Virus record (IMG/VR): IMGVR_UViG_3300009184_000080
Span: 1 to 42,576 of that record
Strand: one strand, 5' to 3'
DNA length: 42,576 bases
Source of the DNA: a virus
The notes under the pieces are model-generated. The model was not told the origin of the DNA and made no database searches. It saw only the letters and a program-made list of their open reading frames with translations. Position 1 is the first letter of the stretch, and each line of letters begins with the position of its first letter. A program made the position numbers and the translations under genes. Positions 15,058 to 22,298 of this stretch are shown here, in pieces.

Positions 15058-15627
15058 TTATTTATCTTTTTTAGCTTGATTGATGCGGTTGTTAGCAATT
15101 CGGAGTCCGTACGCAACTTTTTCCAAATCGTCTTCATCAGCTTGATATTTGATAGCTAAACCGCCTGCTGCCCTCCAAGCGTTAATGTTAACGCCATAAT
15201 CATCAATTAGAATGTTGGGGGTGCCGTCAGGTTGTACTGCATACTTGTATTTGTCATGTTCAAAGGTAACTTGATCGGGAGCAACTTTGATATGCTTCGC
15301 CAACCATTCCCGCTTACCCTTGATGCTACCTTCTTTATCGAAGCTCAACGGGCTGCTCAAAATAGTATACCCGCCTGCAAAATTCTTGACCATGTTTAGT
15401 AGTTTATTTGCAGTTGGAAATGGTTTGATATCACGAAACAAGTGATATGCATTTGAATCTTTGAAGAACGACTCCCACTGTGCAGGAGTCATGTTGTTAT
15501 AGTGATCTACGTCATGCAAAGTCGCAGCATAATTGTAGAGATCGGCCAACACACCATCCATGTCAACATAGACAATGGGACTGCTGCCTGTGGGTTCGGC
15601 AGATTCTAGTAGTTCTTTTATCTTCAT
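15058..15627 (-). CDS. HAD-family 5'-nucleotidase-like phosphatase with capsid-targeting-like N-terminus (189 aa)
   Basis: Motif I is YVDMDGVLAD (nucleophile and acid Asp), motif II TILSSPLS, and motif IV near NILIDDYGVNINAW, all in the order of HAD 5'(3')-deoxyribonucleotidases. The cap contains MTPAQWESFF. It may hydrolyse nucleoside monophosphates, feeding nucleotide salvage or altering pools. The N-terminus MKIKELLESAEP precedes the catalytic domain by about 15 residues and fits a T4-like capsid-targeting peptide with L-L-E. It lies head to head with the plcP-like gene at 15685. Confidence 0.75.
   Translation of the reverse strand: MKIKELLESAEPTGSSPIVYVDMDGVLADLYNYAATLHDVDHYNNMTPAQWESFFKDSNAYHLFRDIKPFPTANKLLNMVKNFAGGYTILSSPLSFDKEGSIKGKREWLAKHIKVAPDQVTFEHDKYKYAVQPDGTPNILIDDYGVNINAWRAAGGLAIKYQADEDDLEKVAYGLRIANNRINQAKKDK
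15059..15066 (-). promoter_or_regulatory. T4-like late promoter motif
   Basis: GATAAATA on the minus strand lies about 23 bp upstream of the ATG at 15035, with CGGAGATT between them as ribosome binding site. Confidence 0.55.
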
Positions 15628-15671
15628 ACTACATATTTAGCATACATTTCGAAGAAAGTCAATACAAATCT

Positions 15672-15679
15672 GATAAATA
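15672..15679 (+). promoter_or_regulatory. T4-like late promoter motif close to start codon
   Basis: GATAAATA on the plus strand is followed by ATTGC and the ATG of the plcP-like gene at 15685. The spacing would give a nearly leaderless transcript. Confidence 0.5.
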
Positions 15680-15684
15680 ATTGC

Positions 15685-16464
15685 ATGAAACCCACATACA
15701 GAACTATCTTCATATCAGATGTCCATTTGGGCGCTAAAGACTGCAAAGCAGACCTGCTTAACAATTTCCTAAAACATAATACCTGTGAGACTCTGTATCT
15801 TGTAGGTGACATCATCGATGCATGGAAGATTCAACAGAATCGGATGAAGTGGAAGCAGTCACATACTAATGTGGTTCGTCGTATTCTTAGTCACAGCAAA
15901 CACAATACTAGAGTCGTGTATGTTGCAGGAAACCACGATGAATTCTTAAGACCGATGATACCATACGCTGCCAATTTTGGTAGAGTTGAAATCTGCAATA
16001 CTATAACTCACTTGGGCGTAGACGGCAAGAAATACATGGTAGTACATGGCGATTTGTTTGATGGAATTACTCGTCTTACTCCTTGGCTCAGTTTTTTAGG
16101 TGACCGAGCATATGATTTCGTGCTGGACCTCAACAGCAGATTCAACTGGATCAGACATAGAATGGGATTTGGCTATTGGTCATTGTCTAAGTTCCTTAAG
16201 CATAAAGTTAAAAAAGCTATCGACTTCATGTTTGAATTTGAAAAAAATATTACAGCATACGCTAAACGAAAAGGATATGACGGTGTAATCTGCGGGCATA
16301 TTCATAATGCAGAGATTAAGACAGTCAATGATATTGTGTACATGAATGACGGTGATTGGGTAGAATCATGTACCGCACTGGTAGAACATCATGATGGGCG
16401 ATGGGAAATCGTCGTTTGGCAAAAGATCAATACCGATGAAAACCATACTAATAGTAACCGATAA
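15685..16464 (+). CDS. plcP: PlcP-like metallophosphoesterase (UDP-2,3-diacylglucosamine diphosphatase family)
   Basis: The 259-aa product has a complete two-metal phosphoesterase set: ISDVHLG (Asp12, His14), VGDIIDAW (Asp42), GNHDEFLR (82-88), HGDLFD, and GHIHNAEI near the C-terminus. The tail DGDWVESCTALVEHHDGRWE and YWSLSKFLKHKVKKAIDF are signatures of the COG2908 family that includes LpxH-like enzymes and the phosphate-starvation phospholipase PlcP. Many PlcP proteins are annotated as UDP-2,3-diacylglucosamine hydrolase. The partner gene immediately downstream is an Agt-type glycosyltransferase, the same order as in bacterial plcP-agt operons, so PlcP (phospholipid to diacylglycerol) is favoured over LpxH. 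Confidence 0.85.
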   Translation: MKPTYRTIFISDVHLGAKDCKADLLNNFLKHNTCETLYLVGDIIDAWKIQQNRMKWKQSHTNVVRRILSHSKHNTRVVYVAGNHDEFLRPMIPYAANFGRVEICNTITHLGVDGKKYMVVHGDLFDGITRLTPWLSFLGDRAYDFVLDLNSRFNWIRHRMGFGYWSLSKFLKHKVKKAIDFMFEFEKNITAYAKRKGYDGVICGHIHNAEIKTVNDIVYMNDGDWVESCTALVEHHDGRWEIVVWQKINTDENHTNSNR

Positions 16465-17419
16465 TCTAAGAACACAGATCAATGGGGTTGTTACGACTTT
16501 TAGAAATATTGAGCGGCTTGCTGCTTTGGATGGTTATAACGTTGTTTATATTGATCCCAGCGATTTTACTCATGCATCTGCACCGGGGTATCCTGACGTT
16601 AAGTTGTCTTTTCCGATCCACACTGGGTCTAAAATCAAAGCCGCAACCCCTGACCACATACACATTGCTACAGAAGGTCCTATTGGATTAGCGGCAAGAG
16701 TTTGGTTAGACTTCAAAGGCTGGAAATACAACACTAGCTATCATACTAAATTCCCTGAATTCCTAAAGAAAATATATCACGTTCCGGAATTCATTACCTA
16801 TGCATATCTAAGATGGTTTCACAAACACAGCGGTCGTGTACTCACTACTACACAAACGATGGTTAATGAACTCAAAGATCATGGATTCAGGGGTGATATC
16901 ATTTCCTGGACAAGAGGCGTAGATAGAAGCGTGTTCAAACCCAACCGCAAAATCGGTGACTATATTCTATGTGTGTCTAGGGTGTCAAAAGAAAAGAATT
17001 TGGATGCATTCTGTCAACTAGATTATCCTTTTAAGGTACTAGTTGGAGACGGTCCCTATCTTGACGAGTTGAAAAAGAAATATCCCTCAGTGCATTTTAC
17101 GGGTAAACAAGTAGGTGAAGACCTAGCTACCTGGTACAAAAATTCTAAAGTTTTTGTATTTCCTAGTCGCAGTGATACTTTTGGAATTGTTATAATTGAA
17201 GCAATGGCGTGTGGAACTCCTGTAGCAGCATATCCGGTTACCGGACCTAAAGATATAATTGAACAGGGAGTAACGGGTTTTATGTCCGACGACCTATCTA
17301 CCGCAGTTGACTACTGTTTAACCTTAGACAGGAATGCAGTAGTCAGGAATAGCAAGCAATGGACATGGGAACATTGCTGGGAAATATTCAAGTCTAACCT
17401 GATACCGATTTCTTTTTAG
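16436..17419 (+). CDS. agt: Agt-like family GT4 glycosyltransferase
   Basis: The start at 16436 (MKTILIVTDNLRTQINGVV) overlaps the plcP-like gene by 29 bp and matches the normal N-terminus of this family. Motifs include HIATEGPIGLAARVW, SYHTKFPEFL, WTRGVDRSVFKP, and the nucleotide-sugar part VLVGDGPYLDEL, PSRSDTFGIVIIEAMACGTP with the E-x7-E-type GT4 motif. It is 327 aa, normal to slightly short. Agt enzymes make glucosyl- or glucuronosyl-diacylglycerol from the diacylglycerol produced by PlcP. Translational coupling and gene order support a joint role in replacing host phospholipid with glycolipid. Confidence 0.85.
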   Translation: MKTILIVTDNLRTQINGVVTTFRNIERLAALDGYNVVYIDPSDFTHASAPGYPDVKLSFPIHTGSKIKAATPDHIHIATEGPIGLAARVWLDFKGWKYNTSYHTKFPEFLKKIYHVPEFITYAYLRWFHKHSGRVLTTTQTMVNELKDHGFRGDIISWTRGVDRSVFKPNRKIGDYILCVSRVSKEKNLDAFCQLDYPFKVLVGDGPYLDELKKKYPSVHFTGKQVGEDLATWYKNSKVFVFPSRSDTFGIVIIEAMACGTPVAAYPVTGPKDIIEQGVTGFMSDDLSTAVDYCLTLDRNAVVRNSKQWTWEHCWEIFKSNLIPISF

Positions 17420-17654
17420 GAATATAATCTTTGTTCATGATAGGAGTTCGATCAGCCGCAATGTGGTTGAATGAGGTCAGGTCATCACCATACTTAATAG
17501 TCATGTATGATATGATCTTTTCATCATCGTCAGAGAAGCCAAGGATCAAATGGTTCTTGAATCTAATCTTATGTCTGATAACCGGCTTTACCGCTATATC
17601 TTTAAGAATGTCATCAAACTTGTCAGATTCCCTAGCAAATATGTAGTACTTCAT
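17394..17654 (-). CDS. Conserved small phage protein (86 aa)
   Basis: The start at 17654 (MKYYIFARESDKFDDIL) is preferred because it overlaps the upstream stop. The product is basic in its middle (IRHKIRFKNHLILGFSDD) and ends KKKSVSG. Its 3' end overlaps the convergent glycosyltransferase gene by 26 bp. I do not recognise a domain. Confidence 0.65.
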   Translation of the reverse strand: MKYYIFARESDKFDDILKDIAVKPVIRHKIRFKNHLILGFSDDDEKIISYMTIKYGDDLTSFNHIAADRTPIMNKDYIPKKKSVSG

Positions 17655-17842
17655 TATGCTTTCCAAATCATAAATGCAAAATAGTCTTTTTCGGAATCAA
17701 AATAAAATGTGTAACCGTTGTCGCTATCACCAAACTTCCATTCAGAGCGGCAGTTCTTTTCACACCACTCAATCATGGAATCAAGTTCCCCAAACGGAAA
17801 TTTTACTTCTGTTTTATGTGCGGTCGCTGTGTTGAATGACAT
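17654..17842 (-). CDS. Small WC...W-type phage protein (62 aa)
   Basis: The product contains MIEWCEKNCRSEWKF then NGYTFYFDSEKDYFAFMIWK. The pattern W-C-x(10-15)-aromatic-x-F-x4-D-x-x-x-F-x-x-(R/K)-W also ends the proteins at 36477 and 36788, so it is likely a member of the same small family. It overlaps the dCMP deaminase gene by 29 bp, and its stop overlaps the next start. Function unknown. Confidence 0.65.
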   Translation of the reverse strand: MSFNTATAHKTEVKFPFGELDSMIEWCEKNCRSEWKFGDSDNGYTFYFDSEKDYFAFMIWKA

Positions 17843-18245
17843 TGATGCCTCCTTGACTTAGAAAGCGCAAGCCACTGTCATCTCTGTAAGTCTCTTTGTA
17901 GTATACAGTAGTAACACCGGCTTGATATATTAGTTTGGCGCAATCAATGCAAGGTGCGTGAGTACAAAACAGAGTTGCACCCTCACTTGACTCAGTTGAT
18001 CTTGCCACCTTCATTAGGGCATTCGATTCTGCGTGGAGTACCTCTGGACGAGTCTTTAACGAACCGTCTTCTAGAGTAAGTTCGCAATTGTTGTCCCAGC
18101 TACTAGGCATGCCGTTGTAACCGGTTGCTATGATCTGACTGTCACCTCTCACAATAACAGCACCTACCTTTAAACGTTTGGCATAGCTGAGTGCGCTAGT
18201 CAACTCTGCAAACTTCATGAAGTAATCAATAAACTTTGGCTTCAT
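17814..18245 (-). CDS. cd: dCMP deaminase
   Basis: The 143-aa product carries the zinc-dependent deaminase site: His71-Ala-Glu73 (HAES) and Pro98-Cys99-x-x-Cys102 (APCIDC). The substrate-side motif GYNGMPSSWDNNCE is typical of the T4 gene cd family. It converts dCMP to dUMP, raising the supply for dTTP synthesis during phage replication. It is shorter than T4 dCMP deaminase (about 190 aa), lacking one zinc-binding insertion, as in other compact phage enzymes. It sits downstream of two small genes on the same strand. Confidence 0.9.
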   Translation of the reverse strand: MKPKFIDYFMKFAELTSALSYAKRLKVGAVIVRGDSQIIATGYNGMPSSWDNNCELTLEDGSLKTRPEVLHAESNALMKVARSTESSEGATLFCTHAPCIDCAKLIYQAGVTTVYYKETYRDDSGLRFLSQGGINVIQHSDRT

Positions 18246-18475
18246 TATAATTCTACAACCATATCATAAGATCGTTCAAAGATGGATCCGTCACAGATAT
18301 ATAGCTCTCCATCGATGCCTCGCATCAGATAATCACCTGGCTTACCCTGCTTATAGTTCCCCTCAAGGGTGTTAACCTGGAACTCTTCATCCATCTTCTT
18401 AGCATGAACGATCATAGGACGCTTCATGCAAGGATCCATGCCCTCTACTTCTTCAAATGTATCAAAAATCTTCAT
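18245..18475 (-). CDS. Small conserved phage protein (76 aa)
   Basis: It has the conserved segment GKPGDYLMRGIDGELYICDG followed by FERSYDMVV. The PGDYL-x-RG-x-DGELY pattern is common in small phage proteins of unknown role. The stop overlaps the ATG of dCMP deaminase, indicating coupling. Confidence 0.7.
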   Translation of the reverse strand: MKIFDTFEEVEGMDPCMKRPMIVHAKKMDEEFQVNTLEGNYKQGKPGDYLMRGIDGELYICDGSIFERSYDMVVEL

Positions 18476-18478
18476 ATC

Positions 18479-18805
18479 TCAATCCTCTAATAGGTCAATC
18501 TTGTTAGGAACGTTCTTCCATTTTTCAGCATCGGGCAACGGACTCTTTGATTGCGTGATGTTTGGCCATTGTCTAGACAATCGTTGATTGATGTCTATCC
18601 ACTCTTGTATATTATCGACGCTCTTATCATCATGCGTCACAATTGCATTAACCGGACATTCGGGAATACAGACTCCGCAGTCTATGCATTCGTCAGGGTT
18701 AATGACTAGGAAGTTTGGTCCTTCGTAAAAACAGTCAACCGGACATACTGTTACGCAGTCCGTGTACTTACATTTGATGCAGCTATCAGTTACTACGTGA
18801 GTCAT
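18479..18805 (-). CDS. fdxA: FdxA-type seven-iron ferredoxin
   Basis: The start at 18805 ([17 protein letters not shown]) is the normal FdxA N-terminus; an upstream extension would run into the next gene. Cys 9, 12, 17, 21 and 25, and 40, 43, 46 and 50 ([12 protein letters not shown]) match the [3Fe-4S][4Fe-4S] arrangement of Azotobacter ferredoxin I. The C-terminal half ([20 protein letters not shown]) is also family-specific. It is a complete 108-aa electron carrier of the kind used by proteobacterial redox enzymes. It could feed a reductase or the heme-oxygenase-like protein; that link is only a hypothesis. Confidence 0.93.
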   Translation of the reverse strand: MTHVVTDSCIKCKYTDCVTVCPVDCFYEGPNFLVINPDECIDCGVCIPECPVNAIVTHDDKSVDNIQEWIDINQRLSRQWPNITQSKSPLPDAEKWKNVPNKIDLLED

Positions 18806-18806
18806 A

Positions 18807-19340
18807 TTAGTCCCAAAGGTTCCTAAAATATTTTGCAAACAAATCCACACCTTCTTGGATTCGTTCTTCATGCAACGCATGTCCTACCTGATCATACCAG
18901 TGTTCATCAGGATTCTCATCGACCATTTCGTATGTGGGTTCTGTCTTCCCGGTTACAGGATTAGGAATTTGTATTTTGGATTCTTTCCAACCAATCTTTA
19001 TATCCCCGTGATGATACTGATTTTCATAGTTATCTAACGCAATCTGTTGAAAAGACCAAATCATCTTGTCAAGAGTTTCGTCCCATGAATCGCATCCTTT
19101 TTGGAAGACCTCATCTTTGTCTTCCTTCATGAAGTCAAACGTAAGTTGATCATGATAATCTTCTGCACTGTCATTTACAAATTCTGACGGGATGCCGTGC
19201 TTTGTGTGCTTTAGTTGAATGAGTGCAGGCAAGATAATCAAAGACAAGGTGTGGTCTAGTGACCACGTATCAAAGTTATCAATTTGAATGTCTATCTTTC
19301 GTTCTTTCGAACTAAGATAGCGCCCGAGTTTTACTCTCAT
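18807..19340 (-). CDS. Conserved phage protein of unknown function (177 aa)
   Basis: The start is set at 19340 ([18 protein letters not shown]), matching a family I recall in phages. The hallmark is [20 protein letters not shown] followed by KHGIPSEFV and later [16 protein letters not shown]. The protein is acidic, helical and has no membrane span. It ends one base before the ferredoxin start and overlaps the upstream membrane gene by four bases. Confidence 0.7.
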   Translation of the reverse strand: MRVKLGRYLSSKERKIDIQIDNFDTWSLDHTLSLIILPALIQLKHTKHGIPSEFVNDSAEDYHDQLTFDFMKEDKDEVFQKGCDSWDETLDKMIWSFQQIALDNYENQYHHGDIKIGWKESKIQIPNPVTGKTEPTYEMVDENPDEHWYDQVGHALHEERIQEGVDLFAKYFRNLWD

Positions 19341-19678
19341 TTTGATTCTAGCTTCTTGATCTTTCCGTTGATGATCCAATAATTGTCACTGTTGGATGCT
19401 GTCGGGAACAACACTAGTGCTAGGTTGATCTTTCTAGTATCAAAGAGACTTTGTGGAAGTGCTTCAAGTGAAGAAGCCTGACACATAAACTTGTCAGTAT
19501 CTTTCTCGTATAGATAATAAGTCTGCTCAACACATTCTGCTACGCAAACGGGAATCATAGCTTTGGCTCGAATTTCTTCAAAGGCTCGACTAGCAATAAT
19601 TGTTTTAATTTTAGCGACACCTAATTGGTAACCGAAAAAGAAAGCCAGTGCAGAAACTAGAACAAGAGTCAACGTCAT
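19337..19678 (-). CDS. Single-span membrane protein (113 aa)
   Basis: The N-terminus MTLTLVLVSALAFFFGYQLG is a hydrophobic anchor or uncleaved signal. The remaining 90 residues (KTIIASRAFEEIRAKAMIPV, ending [11 protein letters not shown]) would lie on one side of the membrane. It overlaps the next gene. The family is seen in marine phages but its role is unknown. Confidence 0.65.
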   Translation of the reverse strand: MTLTLVLVSALAFFFGYQLGVAKIKTIIASRAFEEIRAKAMIPVCVAECVEQTYYLYEKDTDKFMCQASSLEALPQSLFDTRKINLALVLFPTASNSDNYWIINGKIKKLESK

Positions 19679-19695
19679 TATGATACTTTCTTACC

Positions 19696-19728
19696 AAAAA
19701 AATGAGGGATTTTGAAAGGACCCCTCAA
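19696..19728 (-). terminator. Rho-independent terminator
   Basis: On the minus strand TGAGGG pairs with CCCTCA around a 13-base loop and is followed by TTTTTTT. It lies 15 bases after the stop of the HTH gene (19743). Confidence 0.7.
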
Positions 19729-19742
19729 ACCTTGTGTCTAGA

Positions 19743-20012
19743 TTAGACGGTGCCGTTAGCGAGAGCGCGGTATCCAGCAGCAACAACCTTGCGGCTAGGA
19801 CGACCCAAGCTATACTTCGTAGTGACACGGCCCTTGGTATCGGTACGCTGATTAGCATAAACAGCGTGACCATAACGCAAGCGAAGATCACTTACAGTCG
19901 CAGTCGGGTTGGCAATGCCAAAACGAGCAGCAATCTGCTTTGCAGTGAGTTCGTCACCGCGCTTGAACGCTTCAATGAGGCGCTCGGCCTTAGTCATAGT
20001 TACAGTAGTCAT
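19743..20012 (-). CDS. Helix-turn-helix DNA-binding protein (89 aa)
   Basis: The segment AFKRGDELTAKQIAARFGIA followed by NPTATVSDLRLRYG is a winged helix-turn-helix. The wing region has VYANQRTDTKGRVTTKYSLG and the end is RKVVAAGYRALA. The whole is basic. It stands alone between a promoter-like region with an inverted repeat and its own terminator. This suggests an independently controlled, possibly autoregulated, DNA-binding protein. Confidence 0.75.
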   Translation of the reverse strand: MTTVTMTKAERLIEAFKRGDELTAKQIAARFGIANPTATVSDLRLRYGHAVYANQRTDTKGRVTTKYSLGRPSRKVVAAGYRALANGTV

Positions 20013-20049
20013 AGTTTTTCCTCTTAGTTTAGTAGCTACAATTTCTCAT

Positions 20050-20100
20050 AGCATGTTATAATAATACAACAGTACACCCGTTAACACAAGTGAAACGGGT
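20050..20100 (-). promoter_or_regulatory. Promoter with inverted repeat for the HTH gene
   Basis: On the minus strand a 7-bp inverted repeat ACCCGTT/AACGGGT (20076-20082 with 20094-20100) lies in front of TTGTGT-17 bp-TATTAT. It may be an operator for the HTH protein or a weak terminator of the upstream gene. Confidence 0.4.
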
Positions 20101-20102
20101 AA

Positions 20103-20318
20103 TTATCCGTCGATAACCTTAATTACCATGTCTTCCCAAAGGGCAACGTCTGCTACGTCAGGTCCAAACATTGCACCATATGACAGTCCAACTTCCGTGT
20201 CAAGAAGGATACGATCAAATTGATCAACGACAGTCAGCTTACCGCGGCTCTCGTCAATGCGTTCGACCTTACAATCGAACACTTCATCCAACTTCGATTC
20301 CCAAATAATATCAACCAT
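20103..20318 (-). CDS. Small phage protein of unknown function (71 aa)
   Basis: The ATG at 20318 (MVDIIWESKLDEVFDC) is chosen over a TTG two codons upstream. The product is acidic and predicted beta-rich (VERIDESRGKLTVVDQFDRI). It follows the metallophosphoesterase gene by three bases with GGAGATTTGACT as ribosome binding site. No family is recognised. Confidence 0.65.
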   Translation of the reverse strand: MVDIIWESKLDEVFDCKVERIDESRGKLTVVDQFDRILLDTEVGLSYGAMFGPDVADVALWEDMVIKVIDG

Positions 20319-20320
20319 AG

Positions 20321-21163
20321 TCAAATCTCCAAAAACTTTAATTGAAAGAGGTCAGCCTGAGGGTCATGCCCCTTATAGCCCCTAGGATTGCACACGATGC
20401 GTGTCTCTCCCATCATGTAGTCAGAAGGATCATGCATGTGTCCATGTGTCCAGAGGGCGATCTGAGGACGATCTAGAATGAATTCTGACAAGTCACTGTA
20501 GTAGCCTCCGTTCACATAGTGATCATCCTTATACTTCTCGTGAACACTCAGTGCAGTAGGGGCATGATGCCCAACTACAACGTACTTCTTAGCAGGATCA
20601 GCATCAACGACTTGCTTGATATACTCAAGGGTTGCTCGGTGATCAAGGACCGTGTCCATAGGAAGGAAACGACGATAGTTATGCTGACTGTTTCGGATGA
20701 TCCTAAAATCATTCAACGCAGACTCAATAACTCGCAGTGTAAGTGGGTCAGCACGATGCATGTCTGTCCAAAGCGTACCACCAAGAAAGGTCACGCCCTC
20801 AATCTCTACACTCTCACGATTCAGAAAGTGAATATTAGGGTAGTTTACCATTTCAGTACGCAACCAGTCATATACATCAGGGAAGAGACCATGATAGAAC
20901 TCATGGTTACCCGCCACATAAACTACGTGATCGTACTCCATACTTACATGACGAAAGAACTCACGAAACCGAATAGCAGCACCCTCATTCCTACCGGGCT
21001 TCATTGCATCGACAGGAATAGTCTTGTCAATCGGATGATCATGTAGCGAGTGTGCTACACAGATGTCACCGGATAGAATCAGGACCTTCGCTCCCTCAGT
21101 GTTGGGAAGCGTGATAGTCTGAAATTCCAAATGTAGATCACTTGCTAATGCAATTTTCATCAT
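20321..21163 (-). CDS. Calcineurin-like metallophosphoesterase (280 aa)
   Basis: Metal-binding motifs are in order: ALASDLHLEF (D-x-H), SGDICVA (GD), VAGNHEFYHG (GNHE), VVGHHAPT, and WTHGHMHDPSDY (GH-x-H). It is a complete phosphoesterase of the YmdB/Mre11-unrelated calcineurin type common in bacteria and phages. It is distinct from the PlcP-like enzyme: different insertions and no DGDWVESC tail. The substrate is unknown; a small-molecule or nucleotide phosphate is likely. It shares overlapping ends with neighbours on both sides (ATGATG start next to the upstream stop). Confidence 0.85.
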   Translation of the reverse strand: MMKIALASDLHLEFQTITLPNTEGAKVLILSGDICVAHSLHDHPIDKTIPVDAMKPGRNEGAAIRFREFFRHVSMEYDHVVYVAGNHEFYHGLFPDVYDWLRTEMVNYPNIHFLNRESVEIEGVTFLGGTLWTDMHRADPLTLRVIESALNDFRIIRNSQHNYRRFLPMDTVLDHRATLEYIKQVVDADPAKKYVVVGHHAPTALSVHEKYKDDHYVNGGYYSDLSEFILDRPQIALWTHGHMHDPSDYMMGETRIVCNPRGYKGHDPQADLFQLKFLEI

Positions 21164-21642
21164 TTTTCCTTTTTATGAGTTTCACATAGAGTACGAATCC
21201 AGCCGCCTTTGGTGATAGTTCCCGGGTTGCCGCATTCCTCACAAGTAACAGCCGACATCGACTCTGCCATACGCTCTAACCCATTAATGAAATCGTCGCC
21301 GCCGTTATAGTAGAAACGCAACGTACCAAACTTTTCTTTTACCTGTACAGCAACAACTTGATCAACGAGTTCCGGAACAGGTCGTTCTTCTCGTTTAACA
21401 AATGACATCCATTCAAAGTTAGGATCATTCACATTTTCATTCCATTTGATAGTGGAATCTCGCTGCCGTTCAACACGGTCAATGTGACCTTGAATGTTAG
21501 CACAAAGCATGTCAATGATGTTGAACCATCCATCACCACAATCGAATCCCCAACACATGCAGGTTTGATTCATGGGTGCGTTTCGGTCCCTGAAAATCTT
21601 AGGGTACTTCACACACAGCAATTCATCAAGTTCTTTACGCAT
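21160..21642 (-). CDS. Conserved phage protein with zinc-ribbon-like C-terminus (160 aa)
   Basis: The pattern CMCWGFDCGDGWFNIIDMLC, then VQVKEKFGTLRFYYNGGDD, then VTCEECGNPG and GGWIRTLCETH is a conserved phage protein I recall by these blocks. The last Cys and His residues could bind zinc. The role is unknown. It forms a tight pair with the metallophosphoesterase (overlap of four bases). Confidence 0.75.
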   Translation of the reverse strand: MRKELDELLCVKYPKIFRDRNAPMNQTCMCWGFDCGDGWFNIIDMLCANIQGHIDRVERQRDSTIKWNENVNDPNFEWMSFVKREERPVPELVDQVVAVQVKEKFGTLRFYYNGGDDFINGLERMAESMSAVTCEECGNPGTITKGGWIRTLCETHKKEK

Positions 21643-21656
21643 AATTACCTCTTAGT

Positions 21657-22085
21657 TTAACCTCGACGCATCCTAGAGATTTCTTCCATCTGCTTCTGAT
21701 CGATGACAGGAACAGCATTGCTCTTGTGCATAGTTGCGATGCCCTTGACCAAAGTACCAGTATACTTCATTTCTTCTCTCTTAGCACATGATTCCTTAAG
21801 GTCTTTAAGATCAGTGTTAAGGCTAGGATAATTTGGAGTCTCTCTCACGTAAGCCTTTGTGTCAAAGGGACTTTTAATAGCAGCCTTGATAGGAGCCCTC
21901 TTTTTACCAGTGATATAGTCTTCATATTCCTCAAAGGTAATTTTGGGCAAGCGAATGCTCTTTAGCCACTTGTTATGCTTATGCCACTGCTCTTGTAACT
22001 TAGCTTGTTTGGCAGCAGTCATCTTAGTCTTGCGCTTGCTGTAATTGGTAGTGGTCAGATAAGGACCTACAAGATGCATTGACAT
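21657..22085 (-). CDS. Conserved basic phage protein (142 aa)
   Basis: It starts MSMHLVGPYLTTTNYSKRKT and has KLQEQWHKHNKWLKSIRLP followed by TFEEYEDYITGK. This N-terminal half is a recurring phage protein. The C-terminal half is Lys-rich and looks disordered. A second ATG at 22079 gives MHLVGPYL, which is also possible. Function unknown. Confidence 0.75.
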   Translation of the reverse strand: MSMHLVGPYLTTTNYSKRKTKMTAAKQAKLQEQWHKHNKWLKSIRLPKITFEEYEDYITGKKRAPIKAAIKSPFDTKAYVRETPNYPSLNTDLKDLKESCAKREEMKYTGTLVKGIATMHKSNAVPVIDQKQMEEISRMRRG

Positions 22086-22088
22086 TGA

Positions 22089-22298
22089 TTAATAATCCTT
22101 ATTCAAGACTTTACGATTGGTGACATTACAATACCCGCATCTACGTTCTTGAATTTTCAATTTGTAGATACCCTCACGCACGATTTCGGGTTCACGATAT
22201 TTGGTCCACGTATGCCAACCAAACCTACACCAAAAATTAGTCACAAGTAATTCTTCTTCCCTCAATGCTCTGAATGTGTTTTCTTTTGCAGCGTTCAT
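22089..22298 (-). CDS. Small Cys/Trp-rich protein (69 aa)
   Basis: The ATG at 22298 (MNAAKENTFRAL) overlaps the SWIM gene stop. WCRFGWHTWTKYREPEIV and a C-x-x-C pair in RRCGYCNVTNRK suggest a small zinc-binding fold. The 50-aa protein at 34280 has the same CWHKW...C-x-x-C arrangement. No function is known. Confidence 0.65.
   Translation of the reverse strand: MNAAKENTFRALREEELLVTNFWCRFGWHTWTKYREPEIVREGIYKLKIQERRCGYCNVTNRKVLNKDY

Noticed and set aside
15685-16464. LpxH (lipid A synthesis) as the name for the metallophosphoesterase
   Set aside because: The family is the same, but the coupled Agt-type glycosyltransferase makes PlcP the better choice. LpxH is kept as an alternative.
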